A stretch of DNA of 64,000 nucleotides, from assembly GCF_003854275.1 (NCBI RefSeq), contig NZ_QTQP01000024.1, positions 56,990-120,989 on the forward strand, given 5' to 3'. A program made the translations under genes and the position numbers. The notes below the pieces were generated by a model. That model made no database searches. It worked only from the letters and a program-made list of their open reading frames with translations, and was not told the origin of the DNA. The DNA comes from Burkholderia sp. Bp8963. Lineage in GTDB: Bacteria; Pseudomonadota; Gammaproteobacteria; Burkholderiales; Burkholderiaceae. Below are positions 36,858 to 45,800 of the stretch, piece after piece; the stretch's first letter is position 1; every line of letters begins with the position of its first letter.

Positions 36858-39070
36858 GCCGGCCGAAGCGCTGGGCCGTCCCATTCCAGAGCGTCGGCCT
36901 GTGGTCGTGGCTCGGCACGAACCCGTGGCTCGACGGCGTCGTGCGCTGCTGCCTGCCGTGGCAACTGTCCGGCGTAACCGGCGTGCTCGGCTGGGGCCTT
37001 CGCGAAAGCGGCCGGCGCGCGCAGGCGTGGGCGGAACGCGCTGGTGTCGACGTGCTGCGCATCGAGGACGGCTTCCTGCGTTCGGTGTCACTCGGCGTGC
37101 TGGGCGACAACGCCCTCTCCGTCGTCATCGACGACCTCGGCATCTACTACGACGCAACCCGCCCGTCCCGCCTCGAGGCGCTTGTCAAGGAAGCAGCCGC
37201 GGCCGGCGACGCGTCCGCGAACACCGGCTCCGCCGCCCAACGCGCGATGTCCCTGATCGTCCGCCACGGCCTGTCCAAATACAACCACGCGCCCGACTTC
37301 GTGCCGCCGGAAGGCTGGCGCGACGACGCCGTCCTCGTCGTCGACCAGACGCGCGGCGACGTCGCGGTGCGCCTGGGCGGCGCCGACGAATCGTCGTTCC
37401 GCGCGATGCTGGCCGCCGCGCTCGCCGAAAACCCGGACAAACCCGTCTGGGTCAAGACGCACCCCGACGTGATGTGCGGCAAGAAAACCGGCTACCTCGT
37501 CGACGATGCACTCGTCGATCCACGGGTGCGGCTGCTGCCGCTCGATGTCAGCCCGCCGTCGCTGCTGAAGCGGGTCAGCAAGGTCTACGCGGTGTCGTCG
37601 CAGATGGGATTCGAGGCGTTGCTGTGCGGCAAGCCGGTCGCGACATTCGGGCTGCCATGGTATGCGGGCTGGGGCCTGACCGACGACCGGCATCCGGCCG
37701 CGCCCGCGCTGGCGGCCCGCCGCGGCGGCGCGACGCTGGTTCAGCTGTTCGATGCCGCGTACCTGCAGTACTGCCGTTACGTGAATCCCGAAACCGGCAA
37801 GCGCGGCACGATCTTCGACGTGATCGCCCATCTCGCGAAGCAGCGCCGCATGAACGCCGTTTCGCACGGCGAACTGGTGTGCGTCAGCCTGAGCCTGTGG
37901 AAACGCAGCGTCGTCGCGCCGTTCCTGCGGCAGGGCGGTGCGCGCGTGCGCTGCGTCGCGAGCCCGGAGGCGTTGCGGCGCCTTCCGCCTGACCCGTCAC
38001 GATGCGTGGTGCTGTGGGGCGCGCGGCATCCCGAGGTCGCGGCTATCGCCCGCGAGCTGAACCTGCCGGTGCTGCGCATGGAGGATGGCTTCATCCGGTC
38101 GGTCGGTCTCGGCTCGAACCTGATCGCGCCGCTGTCGCTCGTGATCGACGATCTCGGCATCTATTTCGATCCGCGCACGCCGTCGCGGCTGGAATCGATT
38201 CTCGAGCACGCGGAGTTCGACGACGCTGAACTGCGCGAGGCGCGCACCGTGCGCACTGCGCTGGTCGATGCCCGCCTCGGCAAGTACAACGTCGGCGAGG
38301 GTGGCGTCGTGCTGCCGGAGCCCCGGCCTGCCTCCGTGATCCTGGTGCCGGGCCAGGTCGAGGACGATGCGTCGATCCGCACGGGATCGCCGTGGATTTC
38401 CACGAATCTCGAACTGCTCGCGGCCGTGCGCGGGGCGCACCCCGATGCATTCATCGTCTTCAAGCCGCACCCGGACGTGGTGAGCGGCAACCGGGCGGGC
38501 GCGGTCCCGCTGCATGACGCGCAACGGCTTGCCGACGTCGTGGCGCCCGATGCGGACGTCATCGCATGTCTCGAGCAGGTGGACGAGGTGCACACGATGA
38601 CGTCGCTGGCCGGTTTCGAGGCGCTGCTGCGCGGCAAGCGCGTCGTCTGCTATGGCGCGCCGTTCTATGCGGGGTGGGGGCTCACACGCGATGTGTTTGC
38701 CGGCATACCGGCGCCGGGCACGCCGTCGCCGCGCGTGCACGCGCACGCCGCCGGCGACGTGCCGGACACGCATCCGGTCTGGTCCAGGCGCCGCCGTCGC
38801 CTCGCGCTGGACGAACTGGTCGCGGGCACGTTGCTGCGCTATCCGCGATATGTCCACCCGGTTTCGCGGATCGCGATCGACGCGCAACGCGCAATTGCGC
38901 TGCTTCATGCGCAGCGGCAGGCGACGGGGCAGGGACGAATGAAGCGCAATTGGGCGGTGCAACAGTTCGGAAAAATGAAAATGTGGCTGCTCACGACCTA
39001 TGCTGAATATCGGGTGACGGCCGGAAAATCGATCTATATGGGTCTTCAGCGCTGGCTCGCGAAGCTTTAG
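36854..39070 (+). CDS. kpsC: Capsule beta-Kdo linker transferase (KpsC/WcbA type)
   Basis: A 738-residue protein with two tandem related halves, as in KpsC, which builds the poly-beta-Kdo linker on the capsule lipid. Each half carries the same motif: RIEDGFLRSVSLGVLGDN near residue 75 with VIDDLGIYYDATRPSRLE, and RMEDGFIRSVGLGSNLIAP near residue 410 with VIDDLGIYFDPRTPSRLE. Each also has a K-T/P-H-P-D-V motif (WVKTHPDVMCGKKTG, FKPHPDVVSGNRAG) and a FEALL.GK block followed by F/PWYAGWGLT. Start is GTG 36854, overlapping the previous stop. A partner, KpsS, lies 270 bases downstream behind a putative promoter. Confidence 0.93.
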   Translation: MSRPKRWAVPFQSVGLWSWLGTNPWLDGVVRCCLPWQLSGVTGVLGWGLRESGRRAQAWAERAGVDVLRIEDGFLRSVSLGVLGDNALSVVIDDLGIYYDATRPSRLEALVKEAAAAGDASANTGSAAQRAMSLIVRHGLSKYNHAPDFVPPEGWRDDAVLVVDQTRGDVAVRLGGADESSFRAMLAAALAENPDKPVWVKTHPDVMCGKKTGYLVDDALVDPRVRLLPLDVSPPSLLKRVSKVYAVSSQMGFEALLCGKPVATFGLPWYAGWGLTDDRHPAAPALAARRGGATLVQLFDAAYLQYCRYVNPETGKRGTIFDVIAHLAKQRRMNAVSHGELVCVSLSLWKRSVVAPFLRQGGARVRCVASPEALRRLPPDPSRCVVLWGARHPEVAAIARELNLPVLRMEDGFIRSVGLGSNLIAPLSLVIDDLGIYFDPRTPSRLESILEHAEFDDAELREARTVRTALVDARLGKYNVGEGGVVLPEPRPASVILVPGQVEDDASIRTGSPWISTNLELLAAVRGAHPDAFIVFKPHPDVVSGNRAGAVPLHDAQRLADVVAPDADVIACLEQVDEVHTMTSLAGFEALLRGKRVVCYGAPFYAGWGLTRDVFAGIPAPGTPSPRVHAHAAGDVPDTHPVWSRRRRRLALDELVAGTLLRYPRYVHPVSRIAIDAQRAIALLHAQRQATGQGRMKRNWAVQQFGKMKMWLLTTYAEYRVTAGKSIYMGLQRWLAKL

Positions 39071-39340
39071 CGAATCGGCGCCGGTTCCAGCGCCTGCCGG
39101 TTTTCGGCTTCGGCCGGCCTGGCGGGCGGCAGCGGGAGATCCCACCGCGGCCATTCGAGCGTCACATTTTTCGCGTATTGGCGGTTGTAGGGGGGTATCG
39201 GGAAACGATACAATCTTTCACCTATAAATCCGGGGTCGAAAATACAGGCAGCGCGCTGACTTATGTCGGCGGTCGGCGCATTCGGGGCGTAATTCCGGGC
39301 GAATGCGTAAAAATATTGAAAATGATTAATCACATTAATA
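39071..39340 (+). promoter_or_regulatory. Putative promoter for the kpsS–wcbP–T block
   Basis: This 270-base AT-rich gap separates kpsC from kpsS. TTGTAG (39185–39190) and TACAAT (39209–39214) are spaced 18 bases apart, and a TATAAA lies at 39223–39228. The leader would be about 120 bases. The ribosome site before the kpsS ATG is weak. Prediction only; no operator is identified. Confidence 0.5.
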
Positions 39341-40567
39341 ATGCGACGCTCTTTCCTCGTGCTGCAAGGCACGGCATCGCCGTTCTTTAGCCGGCTGGCC
39401 GATGTCTTGCTCAGCCGTGGGCATCGCATTCGCAGAGTGAATTTCTGCGGAGGGGACCTGATCTATGCCGGAAAGGAGCTGTCTTGCGACTACACAGGGT
39501 CCGCGGACGAGCTGGCCGACTGGTACGCGGGTGCGTTGCGCGCCGACGGCGTGACCGACGTGATCCTGTTCGGCGACTGTCGGGCGATCCATCGCCCCGT
39601 GCACCCCGTTGCCCGTGATCACGGCGCCACCGTGCACGTGTTCGAGGAAGGCTACGTCCGGCCGCACTGGCTCACGCTCGAACGGCATGGCGTCAACGGC
39701 CGGTCGCTGCTGTCGCGCGATCCGGCGTGGTACCTGTCGCAGCGCGACTCGACCCCGCCGCGCGACCTGGGGCGTGCGACCGGCTACAAGCTGTCGGTCC
39801 GCGCGTTTCACGACATCCGCTATCGCGCCGCGAACACGCTGCACCAGGCGCGCTTTCCGAACTATCGCAGCCACCGTCCGCGCAATGGCTTCGTCGAATA
39901 CGCGGGACTCGCGGCGCGCGCGGTCCGGCAGCCGCTGTACGACCGCGAAGCGGAACGCGTCACGCGCCGGCTGTTTGCCGGCAAGCGGCCGTATTACCTG
40001 CTGCCGCTCCAGGTCAATGCGGATGCGCAGATCGTCCATCACTCGCCGTTCGACAGCGTGCGCGATTCGATCGACGTCGTGCTGCGCTCGTTTGCGCTGC
40101 ATGCGCCGGGCGGGCACGATCTCGTGGTGAAGAACCATCCGCTCGACACGGGGCTGTTCGACTATCGCGGCCATGTGGGCCGCCTCGCACGCGAACTCGG
40201 CATCGCCGATCGCGTGATGTTCATCGACGCCGGCCATCTGCCGACCTTGCTCGACCATACGCGCGGCGTGGTGCTCGTCAACAGCACGACCGGGATGTCG
40301 GCGCTCTACCACCATTGCCCGCTCATCGCACTGGGTACGGCCATCTATGACATGCCGGGCCTGACGTGGCAAGGTGGGCTGGATACCTTCTGGCGGCATT
40401 CGGGACCGCCGGATGAAAGACTGTTTCAGGCCTTTCTCGACTACGTGATCTACCGTACGCAGATCAACGGGGATTTCTATACGCGCAAGGGGATCGACAT
40501 GGCGGTGGCAGGGTCCGTGCGACGACTGGAAGCAACACGCCTGGAGGTGACCGATGCCGTCACGTGA
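39341..40567 (+). CDS. kpsS: Capsule beta-Kdo linker transferase (KpsS/WcbO type)
   Basis: KpsS starts the Kdo linker on lyso-phosphatidylglycerol, and KpsC extends it. The 408-residue protein begins MRRSFLVLQGTASPFFSRLA, the usual KpsS opening. It carries RVNFCGGDLIY, HVFEEGYVRPHWLTLERHGVN, the K-N-H-P-L block VVKNHPLDTGLFDYRG, and VLVNSTTGMSALYHHCPLIALG. The order F-E-E-G-Y-x-R-P then K-N-H-P is characteristic. It overlaps the following dehydrogenase by 14 bases. In B. pseudomallei the corresponding gene is called wcbO. Confidence 0.92.
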   Translation: MRRSFLVLQGTASPFFSRLADVLLSRGHRIRRVNFCGGDLIYAGKELSCDYTGSADELADWYAGALRADGVTDVILFGDCRAIHRPVHPVARDHGATVHVFEEGYVRPHWLTLERHGVNGRSLLSRDPAWYLSQRDSTPPRDLGRATGYKLSVRAFHDIRYRAANTLHQARFPNYRSHRPRNGFVEYAGLAARAVRQPLYDREAERVTRRLFAGKRPYYLLPLQVNADAQIVHHSPFDSVRDSIDVVLRSFALHAPGGHDLVVKNHPLDTGLFDYRGHVGRLARELGIADRVMFIDAGHLPTLLDHTRGVVLVNSTTGMSALYHHCPLIALGTAIYDMPGLTWQGGLDTFWRHSGPPDERLFQAFLDYVIYRTQINGDFYTRKGIDMAVAGSVRRLEATRLEVTDAVT

Positions 40568-41339
40568 GCCGCGGCACATCGTGATCACCGGTGCGAGCGC
40601 CGGGATCGGGCGCGCGCTTGCGCTGCGCTACGCGTCGCCGGGCGTCGTGATGGGGCTCATCGGCCGCGATGACGTGCGTCTCGCGGACGTCGCGGCCGCG
40701 TGCCGCGAGCACGGCGCCGTCGTCGAGACGGGGCGGGTGGACGTCTGCGATGCCGACGCGATGCGAGCCTGGCTCGACGCGTTCGACGACGCGCATCCGG
40801 TCGACCTGCTGATTGCCAATGCGGGCATCGCGAGCACGCTCGCGCACGCGGCGGACTGGGAGGATCTGGCGCGCACTGCGGCCGTCGTCGACACGAACCT
40901 GTATGGCGCGCTGCACGCGGTTCTGCCGGTGATCGCGCGCATGCGGACGCGCCGTCACGGCCATATCGCGATGGTCAGTTCGATCGCGGCGCTGCGCGGG
41001 ATGGCGATTTCGCCGGCCTATTGCGCGAGCAAGGCGGCGATCAAGGCTTACGGCGACTCGGTGCGGCCCGTGCTTGCGCGTGACGGTGTCCGGATGTCGG
41101 TGATCCTGCCCGGCTTCGTGAAGACCTCGATGAGCGACGTGTTCCCGGGCGACAAGCGGCAAATGTGGTCGGCGGATCGTGCCGCGCGCCTTATCCGGCG
41201 CAAGCTCGACGCGGGGCGTGCGGAAATCGCCTTTCCGGGCATGCTCGTGCTCGGGATGCGCTTGCTGGCGCTGCTGCCCGCCGCGCTGGCGGACGCCATT
41301 CTCGGAAAGCTCTCGTATCTGCCGCGCGAGGGGCGCTAG
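40554..41339 (+). CDS. wcbP: Short-chain dehydrogenase/reductase (WcbP type)
   Basis: A 261-residue classical SDR. VITGASAGIGRALALRYA near residue 10 is the nucleotide-binding G-x3-G-x-G, IANAGIAS the N-N/A-A-G motif, and YCASK gives catalytic Tyr156 and Lys160, with Ser in MVSSIAALRG. The C-terminal hydrophobic stretch (PGMLVLGMRLLALLPAALADA) is reminiscent of 3-ketodihydrosphingosine reductase-type enzymes that act on membrane lipids. It overlaps kpsS by 14 bases and is followed after 1 base by the membrane transferase. Reduction of a lipid ketone made by the downstream enzymes is plausible but inferred. Confidence 0.8.
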   Translation: MPSREPRHIVITGASAGIGRALALRYASPGVVMGLIGRDDVRLADVAAACREHGAVVETGRVDVCDADAMRAWLDAFDDAHPVDLLIANAGIASTLAHAADWEDLARTAAVVDTNLYGALHAVLPVIARMRTRRHGHIAMVSSIAALRGMAISPAYCASKAAIKAYGDSVRPVLARDGVRMSVILPGFVKTSMSDVFPGDKRQMWSADRAARLIRRKLDAGRAEIAFPGMLVLGMRLLALLPAALADAILGKLSYLPREGR

Positions 41340-41340
41340 C

Positions 41341-42873
41341 ATGGCTGGCGTGCACGCACTCGTCTTTGCCGCGGCGCTCGTCGCGTCGTTCGGCCTGGAT
41401 GCCGTCGCGGTTCCGCGTGCGCCGCTGCGCAGATCCCCGTGGGCCGTGCTGCTGCATCTCGTTGCGGTGTCGTGTATCGGCGCATGCGTGTATGCGGTCA
41501 CGATGCGGCCGGTGTTTTCGGCCTGTGTCGCCGCCGCGCTGGTCGCGCTGCTCGCGGCGGTCAGCAATGCGAAGTACGAGTCGCTGCGCGAACCGTTCGT
41601 GTTCACCGATCTCAGCCTGTTCAGCCAGTTGTTCGCGCATCCGCGGCTCTATCTGCCGTTTCTCAGTATCGGGAAAGTCGTGGCGATCGCGAGCGGCGTC
41701 GCGCTGCTCGTGGCCGGATGCCTGGTCGATCGTCCTGCGTCCGCGCCGCGCGCGGCGGCCGCGCTCGGCGCGCTCGCGTGCATCGTCGTCGCGCGCCGGG
41801 TAGCCGCGCGCATGCCGCTGACGCTCGACGCATTCGACGACCAGCGCCGTCACGGTTTCTTCGCCGTGTTCGTCGCGTACCTGCTCAACGGGATGCGCAG
41901 AACGACGTTCCGGACCTTCGACACAGCGGTCACGCACGGCCCGTTCGCAGCGGGCGCGCCGCGGCGCCAACCCGACGTGATCGTGATCCAGAGCGAGTCG
42001 TTCTTCGACATCCGCCGCGCGACGTCCGCGGTCAGGCCGACGCTGATGTCGGCGTTCGACCGCGCGCGGCGCGAAGCCGTCGCGCATGGCGCACTGACCG
42101 TTCCGGCGTGGGGCGCGAATACGATGCGCACGGAGTTCGCAGTGCTGACGGGCATTGCGCCGGCGTCGCTCGGTTATGCGCGCTTCTATCCCTATGCATT
42201 CCTGCGCCGCGCATGCTCGTCGCTCGCCGGCTGGTTCAAGCGCGGAGGCTACCGGACGCTCGCGATCCATCCGTATCACGCGGACTTCTTCGGACGGGAC
42301 CGCGTGTTCCCGCTGATGCAGTTCGACGCGTTCATGGACATCCGCAGCTTCGACGGCAAGCCGCGGGTGGGGCAGTACGTCGCGGACGCGGCGGTCGCGG
42401 ATGCGATCATCGATGCGCTCGACGCGCCGCGCGAGCAGCCGGCCTTCATCTTCGCGATGACGATGGAGAACCATGGTCCGCTTCATCTCGAGCCGGTAGC
42501 GCCCGGCGATGGGGGCCGGTTCCATGCGCTCGGCGAAGGCGCTGCGTGGCGGGATCTGACCGCGTATCTGCGTCACGTCGACAACGCGAACGCGATGATC
42601 GAGCGGCTGCTCGACCATGCGCGGCGGCGCGAGCACGACACGATCGTCTGCTTCTACGGCGATCATGTGCCGGCGTTGCCGAAAGTATTTGGTAATCTTG
42701 GCGTCATGCCAGATCGGAGCGAGTATTTCATTTGGCGAAATACCGCGGCACCCGCCGCTTCCGCACGTGACGTCGGGGCGGAAGAACTCGGCCAGCTGCT
42801 GCTGGCCATCACGAATTCGAACGAGCCGCGCGCGCACGCATGCGATGCGCTGGCCAAGTCAGAAAAAGCATGA
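41341..42873 (+). CDS. wcbQ: Alkaline-phosphatase-superfamily membrane transferase (WcbQ type)
   Basis: A 510-residue inner-membrane protein of the LTA synthase/phosphoethanolamine transferase type. About four hydrophobic segments fill the first 150 residues. The catalytic domain starts near residue 205: VIVIQSESFFDIRRA supplies the metal Glu, GANTMRTEFAVLTG the nucleophile Thr (about T261), and CFYGDHVPALPKV the Asp-His pair (D441 and H442). MTMENHGPL is another family motif. It could transfer a phosphoethanolamine or phosphoglycerol group to the capsule or its lipid. The ATG follows the dehydrogenase stop by one base, and its stop overlaps the synthase start in ATGA. The symbol follows B. 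pseudomallei usage from memory. Confidence 0.8.
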   Translation: MAGVHALVFAAALVASFGLDAVAVPRAPLRRSPWAVLLHLVAVSCIGACVYAVTMRPVFSACVAAALVALLAAVSNAKYESLREPFVFTDLSLFSQLFAHPRLYLPFLSIGKVVAIASGVALLVAGCLVDRPASAPRAAAALGALACIVVARRVAARMPLTLDAFDDQRRHGFFAVFVAYLLNGMRRTTFRTFDTAVTHGPFAAGAPRRQPDVIVIQSESFFDIRRATSAVRPTLMSAFDRARREAVAHGALTVPAWGANTMRTEFAVLTGIAPASLGYARFYPYAFLRRACSSLAGWFKRGGYRTLAIHPYHADFFGRDRVFPLMQFDAFMDIRSFDGKPRVGQYVADAAVADAIIDALDAPREQPAFIFAMTMENHGPLHLEPVAPGDGGRFHALGEGAAWRDLTAYLRHVDNANAMIERLLDHARRREHDTIVCFYGDHVPALPKVFGNLGVMPDRSEYFIWRNTAAPAASARDVGAEELGQLLLAITNSNEPRAHACDALAKSEKA

Positions 42874-45800
42874 ACAAGCACATAGCGATCATCGGGATGG
42901 CATGCCGGTTTCCCGGTGGGGTTGAGGGGCCCGACGACTTCTGGCAACTGTTGCGCGACGAACGGGACGCAGTGACCTGCATTCCGCCGGACCGCTTCGG
43001 CACGGGGTTCTATCAGCACCCGTCGAAGCGCGAGCCGGGCAAGAGCTACACGTTCGCCGCGGGCGTCCTCGACGACGTCGCCGGTTTCGACGCGGCGTTC
43101 TTCGGCATCTCGCCGCGCGAAGCGGCCCAGATGGATCCGCAGCAGCGCCTGCTGCTCGAGCTCGCGTGGGAGGCGTTCGAGGACGCCGGCGTGCGCCCGG
43201 CCGCGATGCGCGGCAGCAATTGCGGTGTCTTTGTCGGTGCCGCGAGCATGGATTACGGCAACCGCAACATGGACGATCTGAACGTGATCGATCCGTATTC
43301 GGCCACCGGCAACACGCTCAGCATCGCGTCGAACCGCGTGTCCTACCTGTTCGACCTGCGTGGCCCGAGCATGTCGGTCGACACCGCATGCTCTTCGTCG
43401 CTCGTCGCGCTGCACCAGGCCGTGCAGGCACTCCAGTCCGGCGAGGCCGAGCTGGCGCTCGCAGGCGGCGTCAACCTGCTGCTGCATCCGTTCGGCTTCG
43501 TCAGCTTCTCGAAGGCGTCGATGCTGTCGCCGCGCGGCCGCTGCCGTGCGTTCGATGCGACGGGCGACGGCTACGTCCGCTCGGAAGGCGGCGCGTTCGT
43601 GCTGCTGAAGCCGCTCGACCGCGCGCTCGCCGATGGCGACACGATCCACGCAGTGATCGCCGGCTCCGGCGTGAACTCGGTCGGCCATTCGCCGGGCGGC
43701 ATCAGCGTGCCGGGCGCGGCGGCGCAGGCGGCGCTGCTGCGCAACGTCTACGCGCGCGCGGGCATCGATCCGCGCTCACTCGCGTATCTCGAAGCGCACG
43801 GCACCGGCACGGCAGTCGGCGATCCGATCGAGGCCCGCGCGCTGATCGACGTGGTGGCGGGGCAGCGTCCGGCGGACCAGCCGCTCCTGATCGGCTCGGT
43901 AAAGACCAACATCGGTCACCTCGAAACGGCATCCGGGATGGCCGGCCTGCTGAAGGCCGTGCTGTGCCTGAAGCACCGCGCGGTGCCGCGCTCGCTGCAC
44001 TTCGTCACGCCGAACCCGGGCATCGATTTCGACGGTGGCCGCCTGCGCGTGGTCGATCGGTACACGACGCTCGACGAAGACGGCACGCCGCTGACGATGG
44101 GTGTCAACTCGTTCGGCTTCGGCGGTACCAACGCGCACGTGGTGTTGATGGAGGCGCCGTCCGATCCGTCCGCCGAACCGGCCACGCCGGCCGCAGTCAC
44201 GCCAGCCTTGCCCGCCACGCCGTCGCCGCTCGTGCTGACCGCGCGCAGCGCCACGGCGCTTGCCGCGCTCGCCGGCCGCCATCTGGCGCCGCTCGACGAC
44301 GGCGGCGACTGGCAGGCGCTGGCCGCGGCCGCCACGCGCCGCCGTCAATGGCTCGAACATCGCGCGATCGTCGCGCCGGCCGATGTCGCCGAAGGGCGTG
44401 CGGCGCTCGCCGCGCTGGCGCAGCCGTCGCCGGACGCGCTGCCCGCCTGCGTGGTGACGGGCGACGTGCCGGCCGACGTCCCGGCCGACGCGGCGCGCAC
44501 CGCGCTCGTGTTCTCCGGCAACGGCTGCCAGTGGGCCGGGATGGGCAAGCAGCTGTATGAAGAGGATCCGGTGTTCCGCACGGCGCTCGACGAAGTCGAT
44601 GCGCTCTGGTGCGCGGACGGCAGCCCGTCGCTCGTCGACGTGATGCGCGAGGGCGCGAGCGCCGAGTGGCTCGAGGCGACCGAGCACGCGCAGCCGCTGC
44701 TGTTCGCGATCCAGGTCGGGATGACGCGCGTGATCGATGCACGCGGCATGCGCCATGACGCGGCGATTGGACACAGCGTCGGCGAGATCGCCGCCGCGTG
44801 GGTGACGGGCGCGCTGTCGCTCACGGATGCGGTGCGCGTGATCAAGATCCGCAGCCGCGCGCAGGCGCTGACCAAGGGCAGCGGCCGGATGGCGGCCGCG
44901 GGCCTCGGCGAGGTGGCGGCGCGCGAGCTGATCGCGGGTGACGGACTCGCGCGGCTCGTGGAGATCGCGGGCGTGAACAGCCCGGAATCGGTGACGCTCG
45001 CAGGCTCGCTGCAGGGGCTGCAGGCAATCGAGGCGTCGCTGCGCGGCAGCGGCAAGTTCTTCCAGATGCTGAACCTCGACTACGCGTTCCACAGCAGCCA
45101 CATGGACCGCATCGAGCCTGTCGTACGCGCCGAGCTGGCCGGCATCCGGCCGCAGCCGGGCACCGGCGGCTTCGTGTCGACCGTGACGGGCGGCGCGCTG
45201 TCGGGCAGCGAACTGGACGCCGCTTACTGGTGGCGCAACATCCGCGAGCCGGTGCGCTTCGGCGCCGGCATCGCGCATCTGATCGCAGACGGCGTGCGCG
45301 TGTTCGTCGAGGTGTCGCCGCATTCGATCCTGCGCACCTACGTGAAGCAGACGCTCGCTGCGGCCAACACGGCCGGCGTGTCGCTGCCGACGCTCAAGCG
45401 CGACCACGGCAGCGCGGCGATGCTGCAGCACGCGATTCTCGCGGCGATCGCGCACGGCGCCGCCGTCGATCCCGATCGCTTCGCACCGGGTGCGTCGCAT
45501 GCGTTGCATGTAGCGCTGCCGACCTATCCGTGGCAGCGAGACCGCTACTGGCTGACGCCGACCGCGGACGGCTATGGCCTCGTGAACCGCCGCCGCGAAC
45601 ATCCGCTCCTCGGCTACCGCCTGCACGAGCATGCGTTTGCGTGGGAGAACCAGCTCGATCCCGCGAAGCTGCCGATGCTGGCCGATCACGTCGTCGACGG
45701 CGGCGTCGCGTTCCCGGGCGCGGGCTACGTGGAAATGGCGCTGGCCGCCGCGCGCGTGTATTTCGAAACACCGGACGTGGCGCTCGAGAATCTCGAGATC

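Noticed and set aside
39265..39280. Second ops-like site before kpsS
   Set aside because: GGCGGTCGGCGC differs from the ops pattern at an invariant position and lacks the trailing T.
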